Shown here one piece after another: positions 23,915-35,600 of a stretch of DNA of 64,000 nucleotides. Source of the DNA: Antilocapra americana (Eukaryota > Chordata > Mammalia > Artiodactyla > Antilocapridae); assembly GCA_007570785.1 (NCBI GenBank), contig ML660211.1, positions 6,345,774 to 6,409,773 of the forward strand, read 5' to 3'. Every line of letters starts with the position of its first letter. Position 1 is the stretch's first letter. Under the pieces are notes generated by a model. The model was given only the letters and a program-made list of their open reading frames with translations. It was not told where the DNA came from and made no database searches. The position numbers and the translations under genes were made by a program.

Positions 23915-25676
23915 TTTTCAAGTCTGTACATTTTTAAAGAGAAGGAAAGGATCTATTTTCTTGCCACTCTTTGGTATAAGAGATTTGATAAATCTGTTAT
24001 CAAAATCTCCAGAGAGCAAACTTTCCGAAGTGTGAAAAATTTAATGCAGATCTCTTTTGCTGCTTTCCAAATTCTACATACTAAACACGGAAACCAACTC
24101 CTCACTGCCCTGGGGTTATTTCTAAATAGAATAACAATAAACACCTGTGGAACTAATGAAATAATTTCATTTCACTGTTCTTTTAGACACTGAGACTCTC
24201 TTCTTTAAAGAACAGAAATTCTAATAAATGTTCCTGGATTTATTTTACCTTGCAAATTATTAGTTGAGGGCCTCCCACAACTAAAATACCATGTGATTTC
24301 TGAAAAATTTTAGCATTTTCATTAGTTTCTGAAATAATACAGTATTTGTAATAATAATTATTCCTGAAAAAGATACATGATCAAATCTCAAAATACCTTA
24401 TATTAATGCCATCTATGTGCTCAATCTTCTACTAACAATGAAGTCTCAGAGCTCAAAAGAAGAGAAAATGCTATTTTATATCATATTGCATACAATTTAT
24501 TAAGCATAACTAACTATAGTTATTTACATTTAGCTTATCATTGATAAAGATATTCATATCCTCTTTTTAATATAATTACTACATTGTACTATTTTCCTAT
24601 AATAAGCTGAAAGTTGATAAGCATTCAGATCCTGCTGAACTGCCAGTTAGTGAAATAATGTTTAAACAATAAACATTCTCTCAGAAACATCATTCAGTAC
24701 TAACAACATGAAATGAAAATATATTCATTCTCAAATATTAATTTTTTAAAACACTGATGAAGTAACTCTTTTGACATTTGCTCTCTAAATTTGGCTTTCT
24801 GCTAAAAATGCGTCCAATAAAAATATTAATACCATAACAAAGTAATAAGTAAAATATGACATAGATAGAATAAAGAATCAAATAGACTGAATTTTATTTT
24901 CACATGAAAATAACCATGCCAAAAAGGTGTCAATGAAACAAGAATTAATAAGCTGCTTAAATGGAGATTTTCTAGAAAGGACTTTTTCAACAAATGTATG
25001 TCAATAAAATTTCAAGGGGAATTATCATATTCATAGCTTGTATCTGAAATCTTTTGTTGAGCCAGTATAGTCAAGCTTCATATCATTCAAAATACTGAAA
25101 ACAAAGCATGTCACAGCTAGAAATTTTCCTATGTTGCAGCAGATCATTGTTTTTATTCAAATAATTCTAATCAAATAATCCTTAATGTGCAGAGTTCTTT
25201 TGTCCATTCTTCTCTGTGGTAGAAGAGTGATATTCTAATACAAGACTATCTCTTTTTTATTTTCACATAAAATAACTTTCTGAAATTACCAAAGCTTAAT
25301 TAAATATAAGATAATTATAATATTGAAGAAAATATATCAATATATTAGTCTGTGAAAATATTTGCCACTACCAGCTCATTAAAGTGTTAACTCTACATTT
25401 TCTAATTCCTAATCTCATTTCAAACCTATCTCTTTGTTTTTATTGTACTGAATATGTGTTGTGGTTTCTTGTATTCTATGTTCTTTAACATGACACAGCC
25501 ATGAGAAGATGTTTCACTGTCAAGTTCTTGCATGAAGCATAAATTTCTTGACTAAAAAATGAATAAAACAATGAGGCAAATATTTGGGGAATTTTATATT
25601 TGGTGGAACAATGTCAATATGCCTCAAACATCTAGACTTTTAGGTATATTTATGAAAATCATTCAAGTTCAATCAA
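23263..25676. other. AT-rich single-copy sequence with microsatellites
   Basis: About 2.4 kb with no gene seen. It holds a (GTTT)n near 23690-23714 and a long (GT)n at 23859-23912. Confidence 0.5.
23859..23912. repeat. (GT)n microsatellite, about 27 units
   Basis: The longest uninterrupted dinucleotide run in the window. Probably length-polymorphic, and able to adopt Z-DNA. Confidence 0.97.
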
Positions 25677-25808
25677 CTCAGTCGTGTCTGACACTGTGAC
25701 CCCACGGACTGCAGCACTGAGTCTTCCCTGTGTAGCAACAACTCTCAAGCCCGCTCAAACGCATGGCCGTTGAGCTGGTGATGCAATCCAACCATCTCAT
25801 CCTCCCTT
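25677..25808 (-). mobile_element. BovB 3'-end fragment, antisense
   Basis: About 130 bp reading as the complement of the BovB 3' terminus (ctcagtcgtgtctgacactg to caaccatctcatcctccc). It abuts the plus-strand BovB that starts at 25810 with no spacer, making an inverted junction. Confidence 0.85.
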
Positions 25809-25809
25809 G

Positions 25810-27588
25810 AACGCCAAGTTCCAAAGAATAGCGTGGAGAGATAAGAAAGCCTTCCTCAGCGATCAATGCGAAGAAATAGAGAAAACAACAGTATGGGAAA
25901 GACTAGAGATCTCTTCCAGAAAATTAGAGATACCAAGGGAACATTTCATGCAAAGGTGGGCTCGATGAAGGACAGAAATGGTATGGACCTAACAGAAGCA
26001 GAAGATATTGAGAAGAGGTGGCAAGAATACACAGAAGAACTATACAAAAAAGATCTTCACGACCCAGATAATCACGATGGTGTGATCACTCACCCAGAGC
26101 CAGATTATCTTGGAATGTGAAGTCAAGTGGCCTTAGAAAGCATCACTACGAACAAAGCTAGTGGAGGTGATGTAATTCCAGTTGAGCTATTTAAAATCCT
26201 GAAAGATGATGCTGTGAAGGTGCTGCACTCAATATGTCAGCAAATTTGGAAAACTCAGCAATGGTCACAGGACTGGAAAAGGTCACTTTTCCTTCCAATC
26301 CCAAAGAAAGACAATGCCAAAGAATGCTCGAACTACCACACAATTGCACTCAGCTAGTAAAGTGATGCTCAAAATTCTCCAAGCCAGGCTTCAGGAATAC
26401 GTGAATCGTGAACTTCCAGATGTTCAAGCAGGTTTTAGAAAAGGCAGAGGAACCAGAGATCAAATCGCCAACATCCACTGAATTATCGAAAAATAAGAGA
26501 ATTTCAGAAAAGCATCTACTTCTGCTTTATTGACTATTCCAAAGACTTTGACTGTGTGGATCACAATAAATTGTGGAAAATTCTGAAAGTGAACATCTGA
26601 CCTGTCTCTTGAGAAACGTGTATGCAGGTCAGGAAGTAACAGTTAGAACTGGACATGGAACAACAGACTGGTTCCAAATAGGAAGAGAAATACGTAAAGG
26701 CTGTATATTGTCACCCTGCTTACTTAATTTCTATGCAGAGTACATCATGAGAAACGCTGGGCTGAAGGAAGCACAGCTGGAATCAAGATTGCAGGGAAAA
26801 ACATCAATAACGTCAGATATGCAGATGATACCACTCTTAGGGCAGAAAATGAAGAGGAACTAAAAAGCCTCTTGATGAAAGTGAAAGAGGAGAGTGAAAT
26901 AGTTGGCTTAATGCTCAACATTCAGAGGACTAAGATCATGGCATCTGGTCCCATCACTTCATGGGAAATAGATGGGGAAACAGTGGAAATAGTGTCAGGC
27001 TTTATTTTTCAGGGCTCCAAAATCACTGCAGATGGTGACTGCAGCCATGAAATTAAAAGATGCTTACTCCTTAGAAGGAAGGTTATGACCATTGTAGATA
27101 GCATATTGAAGAGCAGAGACATTTCTTTGCCAACAAATTCCGTCTATGGTTTTTCCAGTAGTCATGTATGGATGTGAGAGTTGGACAGTGAAGAAGGCTG
27201 AGTTCTGAAGAATTGATGCTTTTGAACTGTCATGTTGGAGAAGACTCTTGAGAGTCCCTTGGACTGCAAGGAGTTCCAACGAATCCATGCTAAGGGAAAT
27301 CAGTCTTGGGTGTTCATTGGAAGGACTGATGTTGAAATTGAAACTCCAATACTTTTCCACCTTATGTGAAGAGTTGACTCATTGGAAAAGACCCTAATGC
27401 TTGGAAGGATTGGAGGCAAGAGGAGAAAGGGACAACAGAGGATGAGATGGCTGGATGGCATCACCAACTTGATGGACATGGGTTTGTGAAGACTCCAGGA
27501 ATTGGTGATGGACAGGGAGGCCTGGCATGCTGTGATTCAGGGGGTCTCAAAGAGTCGGACACGACTGAGTGACTGAACTGAACTGAGC
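25810..27588 (+). mobile_element. BovB LINE, RT half to 3' end
   Basis: Starts in the coding region before the RT domain (gaacgccaagttccaaagaa) and runs to the terminal gactgaactgaactgagcat. Frame pieces at 25866-26120, 26127-26357, 26573-26863 and 26872-27177 keep much of the RT sequence. The YADD active-site codons lie near 26815-26830, in a different frame from the preceding segment. Not functional. Confidence 0.95.
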
Positions 27589-28275
27589 ATGGAATGCCCA
27601 TCAGAACAAGACCCAGATTCCAGACCCACAGCCAGACCCTCCCGTCAGGGAGCTTCCACTAGCCTCCATCAGAGGGCAGACAGAATCACAATCACAGAAA
27701 TCTAACCAAACTGATCACATGGATCACAGCCTTGTCTAACTCAATGAAACTATGAGACATGCCATGCAGGGTCACCTAAGACAAACAGGTACGGTAGAAA
27801 GTTTTGACAAAACATGGTCCACTGGAAAAGGGAATGGCAAACCACTTCAGTGTTTTTGCCTTGAGAATCCCATGAACAATATGAAAAGGTAAAAAGATAT
27901 GACACTGCAAGATGAACTCCCCTCATCTGTAGGTGCCCAATATGCTACTGCAGAAGAGTGGAGAAATAGCTCCTGAAAGAATGAAGAGATGGAGCCAAAG
28001 TGAAAACAATGCCCAGTTGTGGATGTGACTGTGGTGGTGTTGGAAGTAAAGTTCAATGCTGCAAAGAATAATATTGCATAGGAAACTGGAATGTTAGGTC
28101 CATGAACAAGGTAAATTGGAATTTGTCAAACAGGAGATGGCAAGAGTGAACAGCAACATTTTAGGAATCTGTGAACTAAAATGGACCAGAATGGGAGAAT
28201 TTAATTCAGATGACCATTATATCTACTAATATAAAGGCAATAATCCCTTTGAATAAATGGAGTAGCTCTCATAGT
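27589..28275 (+). mobile_element. BovB LINE, 5' region (second copy)
   Basis: Follows the 3' end of the previous BovB directly. It contains 5' BovB sequence: ctccatcagagggcagacag, tggtccactggaaaagggaa, atatgctactgcagaagagt, gagatggcaagagtgaacag, then the start of the endonuclease region (gaataaatggagtagctctc). It stops at 28275, where orientation flips. Confidence 0.85.
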
Positions 28276-28539
28276 CCTATTTTTACATTCAATTCCCCTA
28301 CGATGAAAAGGACATCTTTTTTTGGTGTTAGTTCTAGAATGTCTTGTAGGTCATCATAGAACCATTAACCTTCAGTTTCTTCAGCATTAGTGGTTGGGGC
28401 ATAGACTTGGATTACTGTGATATTGAATTGTTTGCCTTGGGAATGAACAGGGACCATTCTGTCATTTTTGAGATAGCACCCAAGTACTGCATTTCAGACT
28501 CTTTTGTTTACTATGAGGGCTACTTCATTTCTTCTTTAG
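28276..28539 (-). mobile_element. BovB endonuclease region, inverted
   Basis: Plus-strand sequence is the complement of BovB endonuclease coding sequence (gatgaaaaggacatcttttt, ggcatagacttggattactg). Its right end (ctatgagggctacttcattt) is the complement of the same BovB positions at which the plus-oriented segment stopped, so the two segments fold back on each other. Confidence 0.85.
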
Positions 28540-29576
28540 TTCAATAGCCTATTTTTAAATTATTAATCCTATATACATGTGTAATCCAACATTTTAGTTT
28601 CTGAGAACTTGATATATAGCTAGCTAAAATTGAAATGCTCTGTTAGTATAAAATGTACATCAGATGCTGAAGACTTTGTAAAAAATAAAATATATTGATA
28701 ATATGCTGTAGATTATTTGTTAAATGACAGCATTTTGCACATAGCAGGCCAAATAAAATATATCAAAATTATTTTTACACTCTCCTTTTTACTTTTTAAG
28801 AATGAGTATTAGAAAATTTTAAATCACGTATGTTGATTGCATTAAAATCTTAACAAGCAGTGCTGTTATAAGCAATTTGTCTGCCTGAAAACAAGTTGTT
28901 TTCTTAAAAGGGAAAATGTTGCCATTACATTTGCATCAAAACTCCATACTTTCTTCATATACGTTTGAATGAGAGAATAATCAAAGTGTTTTTGTCTTAC
29001 AAAGAATAAAATGTTCATTTGCTATATTGTTTCCCACTTCTCTAAACAAATGCTTACTTTTTTGATCAATGAGTATAGAAGTGATGGATGCTAATCTAGA
29101 ATTATACAGAGTAAACCATAGTGCAATTGGGTTTATAAAAGTAATATCTGTAGAATATTAAGGGCATTCCTAAATGAGAATGTTTTGTTCTCATATTTTT
29201 AGCAAAACAAGTTATCAATCAACAGAATAGCTCAAACATTCACTGGCTGAATAAATAGTAATTGCAAAGAGACTTGCAGGAAGAATCCTTACGCATACCA
29301 TAAGCATCTAGTGACCTTTTTCAGATCTCTAAAGGGAAGGCAAGGTACTTACTATAATAAAATCTTGTTAGGACTAAATTATCAATGAAACAAGCATAAT
29401 AGAAGGCAAGTGAAAAAAGAAAGTTTGGCAAAGAAAAGTGTCCCATAAAAGCAAGAATACTGAAAACTCAAGGGCACAAGCTCAAATATTTTTATAATGT
29501 AGTTTTTTCTGTTTTGCTAGTGATAGAATGGGAAAATATATTTTCTTAGACTATGAAAATGATTTTGACTTACTGT
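28540..29576. other. AT-rich single-copy sequence
   Basis: Nothing recognised. Confidence 0.45.
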
Positions 29577-29940
29577 AGGTATTAGTTTCCCATTGCTGCT
29601 GTAATAAATAACTTGCCACAAACTTAGTGACTTAAAATAGAATGACAGAACACAAGGTATTGTCAGGGCTTTGCTCTTTCTGAAGACAATAGGGAAGAAT
29701 CTATCTCCCAGTTTTTCTGCATCCTAAAAGCTTTCCCTATTTCTATTACTCTCACCTTCCTATTGCTCTTCTACAAGAAACTTATGATTACATGGGGCTC
29801 ATCAGAATAATTCAAAATAATCTCTCTGTCTTTAGGTCACTCACTTAATTATATATGCAAAATCCTTTTGCCATGTATATAAACATGTTCCCAGGTTTAC
29901 TCTGCCTATCATACTATCTTATCACCAGAATATCATGGAG
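29577..29940 (-). mobile_element. MLT1/MaLR-like LTR, antisense
   Basis: Plus strand begins with the complement of the LTR 3' end (attagtttcccattgctgct, aacttgccacaaacttagtg, gacttaaaatag). It continues to tctgtctttaggtcactcac and cttttgccatgtatataaac. Confidence 0.65.
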
Positions 29941-30117
29941 TATTCTAGCAACTGTAATAATAAATGATATGTCATCACAACACATAAACAGAGACCACTA
30001 TACCATATAAATTTTTCAATTATAATACCATTTTTTGGTTAATGCTCAATTATATTATATACCTAAAATGCTAAATGTCAAAAAATCTAATTTTAAAAAA
30101 CATATGACACTAATTTT

Positions 30118-30456
30118 ACTGTTGTTGCTTATGTTTTTGTTGTGATATCCAAAAAAGATCACTGCCAAACCCAATATAATGAAACTTGTCCCCTATTTTT
30201 AATTCTAAGAGTTTTGCAATTTCAGGTCTTACATTGAACTCTTTAATTCATTTTGAGTATTGTGTAGAATGTAAACTGGTAGTTTTATTTTTTTTTTTCA
30301 TGTGAATATCCAGTTTTCTCAATGTAATTTGTTGAATTCTTGACCAGGGATCAAACCCAGGTCTCCTGTGCTGCAGCCAGATTCTTCACCAACTTAGTCA
30401 CCATGGAAGCTCCAGTTTGTTGACAAGATTTTTTTTTCTCCATTGTAAATTCTTTT
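30118..30456 (-). mobile_element. Old L1 ORF2, inverted 5' segment (left piece)
   Basis: Complement of L1 ORF2: gttgcttatgtttttgttgt, tctaagagttttgcaatttc, tcattttgagtattgtgtag, gaatatccagttttctcaat. It continues at 30721-30815 after two later insertions. See the plus-oriented partner at 30816. Confidence 0.7.
30337..30415 (-). repeat. Short Bov-tA head SINE, antisense
   Basis: Only the tRNA-derived part (accagggatcaaacccaggt to gtcaccatggaagc). Flanked by tttgttga at 30328-30335 and 30416-30423, which lies within the L1 sequence, so it inserted into the L1. Confidence 0.85.
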
Positions 30457-30720
30457 AGAAAAATAATACGTTTTATTTAACTCAATATTTCCAAAATATT
30501 ACTTGAACATGTAATCAACATAATTATTACCGAGACTACATTTTTATACTAAGTTCAGTGTGCATTTAACCTTATAGAACATCTCAGTTTAAACCAGTAT
30601 TTATTCTTATCTTTGTTTCCCTAAATGCACTCTGTCTTTTTCTCCTCCATGCTTTTAAATTTCTTCTCTTAATCACTGGCTTTTGAAATAAGTCAGAAAG
30701 AGGGGGGAAAAAATGACACT
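30457..30720. mobile_element. MER58-like hAT fragment (tentative)
   Basis: Interrupts the antisense L1. Phrases such as ttatttaactcaatatttcc, aacatgtaatcaacataatt and aacatctcagtttaaaccag resemble the interior of MER58/Charlie elements. Similar 15-17-bp flanks (ctccattgtaaattctt and ctccattttgtattctt) suggest an insertion, but an 8-bp TSD would be expected for hAT, so the family is uncertain. Confidence 0.4.
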
Positions 30721-30815
30721 CCATTTTGTATTCTTGACAATCTTGCCTGAGGTCTCTTGATCATATGCATGTGGGTTTACTTTATTTCTTGTCTCTGTAT
30801 TCTGTTCCATTGATC
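30721..30815 (-). mobile_element. Old L1 ORF2, inverted 5' segment (right piece)
   Basis: Continues the antisense L1 (gtgggtttactttatttctt, tattctgttccattgatc) to its 5'-truncated end. Confidence 0.65.
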
Positions 30816-31060
30816 GAGCAACAAAGGAAAATTCTGACAAAAAAGGCTACATCAAATTAAAATGATTACACAGTAAAGGAACCAATCAACAGAGTAGAAA
30901 GCAATGTACTGAATAAGAAAACAATGTATCTGATGAGGGATTGGTATTCAAAATATCTGAGGACTCTTAGAACTCCATAATAAAAAAAGAAAGAAAAGAA
31001 AACCTCAAATAATCTAGTAAAAACTAAACAAAGACATGAATAGATATTGCTAATATTTCT
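30816..31060 (+). mobile_element. Old L1 ORF2, sense 3' segment of twin-primed copy
   Basis: Sense L1: gcaacaaaggaaaattctga, ggctacatcaaattaaaatg, ggaaccaatcaacagagtag, tgatgagggattggtattca, gacatgaatagatattg. It begins at the L1 position where the inverted segment ends (both include gcaacaa), the classical twin-priming layout. Confidence 0.7.
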
Positions 31061-31772
31061 AAAGTTAAGGAATCTCTTGTGTATCTTAAAGTGTGTGCCT
31101 GTTTATATTATAATCTGGGTAGATTCTGAGCCTTTTTGTTGGTGAGTGGGAGGCCATTCACAATGGGATCACAGCAGCAGCATAAATTACTTTAGGAAAA
31201 ATTTGTAAATGAGTTACATGTTGCCTCTAGCAACCAAAAAAGCCCCCAAAGATATTGGGTTCATTTTAACATTGCACATGCTGAAAATGGTAGATAGAAG
31301 AGGTGTTAATTGTCAAAGTGAGCAGCTCTGATTTGACTATATTATGTCCAGAAATTAATCAAAGTGACAGGGCCTTATACTAGTGCTGGGCAATGTCCCA
31401 TCCCTCAGTGAGAGTGTGTGTGTCTATGTGCACATGCTCCTTTGTGAATGGGTATATATCTAGAATGAGTGTGTCAAATTTCTGAGAAGGATGACTTCAA
31501 AATATTGTTATATCTGTATTTTAAGAAAATAATGAATATGGTTAGGCTCTTGACTGTAAAGCATGTGTACAACGGAAGAATTGTTGGAAGTGGGGATCGG
31601 GATTAAATATATATATATATATAGTCTCTGAGAAAGTGAAGCAAATAATGTCAAGAGAGGCTGTTGAAATAGGCACTGAATAGAACATAGAAGGAAGATA
31701 TAATAGAAAATTATTTTCTAGTCACCAACTGGATAAAGTAAATAATTTCTATAAAACCATGTATGCATGCCT
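31061..31772. other. Unclassified sequence with short (AT)n
   Basis: About 700 bp, moderately GC-richer around 31140-31420. No family recognised. An (AT)n run lies at 31607-31622. Confidence 0.4.
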
Positions 31773-31998
31773 GCTCAGTTGCTCAGTCATGCAAAGAGAA
31801 AAATGTGATGCTCTTTGTGATCCTAGGACTGTAACATGCCAAACTCCTCAGTCCATAGGATTTTCCAAGCAAGAATACTGAAGTGGATTGTTATTTACAC
31901 TTCCATCAGATCTTTCTGACCCAAGGACTGAACCCATAACTCCTGTGTCTCCTGCAGTGGCAGGCAGATTCTTTACAACTGAACCACATGGGAAGCCC
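31773..31998 (-). repeat. Bov-tA-type SINE, antisense
   Basis: Complement of a Bov SINE: tgctcagttgctcagtcatg at the tail end and ggcaggcagattctttacaa, then catgggaagccc at the head. A duplicated/inserted piece (gcaaagagaaaaatgtgatg) interrupts the tail. Confidence 0.9.
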
Positions 31999-32017
31999 AA
32001 TGTTGTGTATAAGACAC

Positions 32018-32275
32018 TTAATAAGGGGTGTAATGGATGTAAATTCTGCCATCTATTCCTGGGAGCCAGTCATCTTTTATCAAGATGGAGCAATGACCAA
32101 ATTGGGTTGTTAAGGGGAAAGGAAGCAGGCACAATGGCCCCCTCCTTAAGTATGAGTCTATAATGGGACTTAATTCATTTAGGCCTTGTTTTATTCTATA
32201 TTGGATTGTATCAGATATTTTTACTGGGTAAGAGGGTGTTCCATGTGATCCCATTTTACTAAGGCAATGCTAAGT
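32018..32275 (-). mobile_element. Possible endogenous retrovirus pol relic
   Basis: A 78-codon minus-strand frame (32018-32254) carries GLNELSPIIDSYLRRG, which resembles the N-terminal part of a retroviral reverse transcriptase of the class I (gammaretrovirus-like) type. The next conserved blocks are frameshifted or missing. It is about 250 bp, has no LTR or other viral gene nearby, and is plainly defective. The assignment rests on pattern similarity alone. Confidence 0.35.
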
Positions 32276-32284
32276 GCCCAGGTT

Positions 32285-32685
32285 TGTTGTTGTTGAGGCA
32301 TTAAGTCATGTCTGACTCTTTGTGGCCCTATGGACTGTAGCATGCCAGCCATGTCCGTCCTTTACTATCTTCCACAGTATGCTCAAATTCACATCCATTG
32401 AGTTGGTGATGCTATCTAACCGTCTCATCTTCAAACGTCCCCTTCTCCTTTTGCCCTCAATGTGTCCTAACATCAGGGACTGATTTCCTTTAGAGTTGAC
32501 TGGTTTGATATCCCTGCAGTCAAGGGACCCTCAAGAGTTCTCTCCAGCACCACAATTCAAAAGCATCAGTTCTTCAGCACTCAGCCTTCTTTATGGTCCA
32601 AACTCACATCTGTACATGACTACTGGAAACACCATAGCTTTGACTAGATGGACCTTTGTTGGAAAAGTGATTTGTCTGCTTTTTC
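32285..32685 (-). mobile_element. BovB LINE 3' end, antisense (left part, split by L1)
   Basis: From ggcattaagtcatgtctgac to acctttgttggaaaagtgat and tgtctgctttttc. The same element resumes at 36752. Confidence 0.92.
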
Positions 32686-35600
32686 TTTTTTAATTATTTT
32701 AATTGAAGGCTACTTACTTTACAATATTGTGGTGGTTTTTGCCCTACATTGACATGAATCAGCCATGGGTATACATGTGTCCAACCATCCCAAACTCCCC
32801 TCCCTCCTCCCCCCCTATCCCATCCCTCTGGGCTGTCCCAGGGAACCAGCTTTGAGTGCCCTGTTTAATGCATCATACTTGAACTGGTCATTGATTTCAC
32901 ATATGGTAATACATAATATACATGTTTCAATTCTAGTCTCTCAAATCATCCCACCCTCGGCTTCTCCCACAGATAAAAGTCTGCACTTTATATCTGTGTC
33001 TCTTTTGCTGTCTTGAATATAGGTTTGTTGTTACCATTTTTCTAAATTCCATATATATATGCATTAATATACTGTATTGGTGTTTTTGTTTCTGACTTAC
33101 TTCACTCTGTATAATAGGCTCCAGTTTCATCTACCTCATTAGAATTGATTCAAATGCATTCTTTTCAATAGCTGAGTAATATTCCATTGTGTATATATAC
33201 CACGGCTTTCTTATCCATTCATCTGCAGATGGGCATCTGGGTTGCGTCCATGTCCTAGCTATTGTAAACAGTGCTGAAATGAACATTGGGGTACATATGT
33301 CTCTTTCAACTCTGGTTTCCTTGGTGTTTATGCTCAGCAGTGGGATTACAGGGTCATATGGCAGTTTTATTTCCAGTTTTTTAAGAAATCTCCACATAGT
33401 GGCTGTACTAGTTTGCATTCCCACCAATAGTATGAGAGGGTTCCCTTTTCTCTACATCCTCTCCAGCATTTATTTTTTGTAGAGTTTTTGATACCAGCCA
33501 TTCTGACCAGTGTGAGATGTTATCTCATTGAAGTTTTGATTTGCATTTCTCTGATAATGAGGGATGTGAAGCATCTTTTCATGTGTTTGTTAGCCATCTG
33601 CATGTCCTCTTTGGCAAATGCGTGTTTAGTTCTTTGGCCCAATTTTTGAATGGATCATTTATTTTTCTGATATTGAGCTGCATGAGTTGCTTGTATATTT
33701 TTGAGATTAATTATTTCTCAGTTGATTAGTTTGCTATTATTTTCTCTCATTCTGAAGGCTGTCTCTTCACATTGCTGATAGTATCTTTCACTGTGTCAAA
33801 GCTTTTAAATTTAATTAGGTTCTATTTGTTTATTTTTGTTTTTATTTCAATTACTCTGGGGGTGGGTCATAGAGGATCTTGTTATGATTTATGTCAGAGT
33901 GTTCTGCCTGTTTTCCTCTAGGAGTTTTATAGTTTCTGTCTTACAGTTAGATCTGTAATCCATTTTGAGTTTATTTTTGTGTATGATATTAATAAGTGTT
34001 CTAGTTTCATTCTTTTACAAGTGGTTGACCAGTTTTCCCAGCACCACTTGTTAAAGAGATTGTCTTTTCTCCATTGTATATTTTTGCCTCCTTTGTCAGA
34101 GATAGGTGTCAACAGTTGCATGGATTCATATATAGGTTTTCTACTTTGTTCTATTGATCTATATTTCTGTCTTTGTGTCAGTACCATACTGTCTTGATGA
34201 CTGTAGCTTTATAGTATAGTCTGAAGTCTGGCAGGTTGATTCCTCCAGTCTCATTCTTCTTTCTCAAGATTGCTTTGGCTATTCAAGGTTTTTGTATTTC
34301 CATACACATTGTGAAATTGTTTGTTCTAGTTTAAAAAATATCTCTGGTAGCTTAATAGGGATTGTATTGAATCTATAGATTGCTTTAGGTAGTATACTCA
34401 TTTTCACTATATTGATTCTTCTGATCTGTGAACATGGTATATTTCTCCATCTATTTGTGTCATCTTTGATTCCTTTTATTAATATTTTATAGTTTTCTAT
34501 ATATAGGTCTTTTGTTTCTTTAGGTAAATTTCTTCCTAAGTATTTTTTTCTCTTCATCACAATGGTAAATGATCCCACTTACCATTGCTTACTTAAATTC
34601 TCTTTATGTTTTCTCATTGGTAGTGTATAGGAATGCAAAGGATTTCTGTGTATTAACTTTATATCCTAAAAATTTACTATGTTCACTGATTAGCTCTAGT
34701 AAGTAATTCTCTGGTGGTGTCTTTAGGGTTTTCTAGGTAGAGGATCATGTCACCTGCAAACAGTGAGAGTTTTACTTCTTTTTCCAATCTGGGCTCTTTT
34801 TATTTCTTTTTCTTCTTTGATTGCTGTGGCTAAAACTTCCAAAACTATGTTGACTAGTAGTGGTGAGTGTGGGCACCCTTTTCTTGTTCCTGATTTTAGG
34901 GGAAATGTTTTCAACCTTTGCCATTAAGGACAATATTTACTGTAGGTTTATCATTTATGGCTTTTATTACGTTGAGGTACGTTCCTTTTATGCCTGCTTT
35001 GTGGAGAGTTTTTGTCATGAATGGGTATTGAATTTTTTTCAAAGTCTTTCTCTGCATCTATTGAGATAATCACATGGTTTTTATCTTTCAATTTGGCATG
35101 TGGTGTATCGCATTGATTGATTTGAAAATATTGAATAATCCTTGCATTCCTGGGATAAAGCTCACTCGATCATGATACATAACCTTCTTAATATGTTGTT
35201 GAATTCTGTTTGCTAGAATTTTGTTGAGGATTTTTGCATCTATGTTCATCAGTGATATTGGCCTGTAGTTTTCTTTTTTGTGTGGCATCTTTGTCTGGTT
35301 TTGATATTAGGGTGATGGTGGCCTCATCAAATGAGTTTGGGAGTTCACCTTCCTCTGTGATTTTCTGGAAGAGTTTGAGTAGGATAGGTGTTAGCTCTTC
35401 TCTAAATTCTTGGTAGAATTCAGCTGTGAAGTCATCGGTCTTGGGCTTTTGTTTGTTGGAAGATTTTTTATTACAGCTTCAATTTCCATGCTTGTGATGG
35501 GTCTGTTAAGATATTCTATTTCTTGCTGTTTCAGTTTTGGAAGGTTATACTTTTCTAAGAATCCATGCATTTCTTCCAAGTTGTCCACTTTATTGGCATA

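Noticed and set aside
25810..27588. BovB reverse transcriptase frames as a cellular or active gene
   Set aside because: The frames are short, lie in different phases and carry stops. The copy is a truncated LINE.
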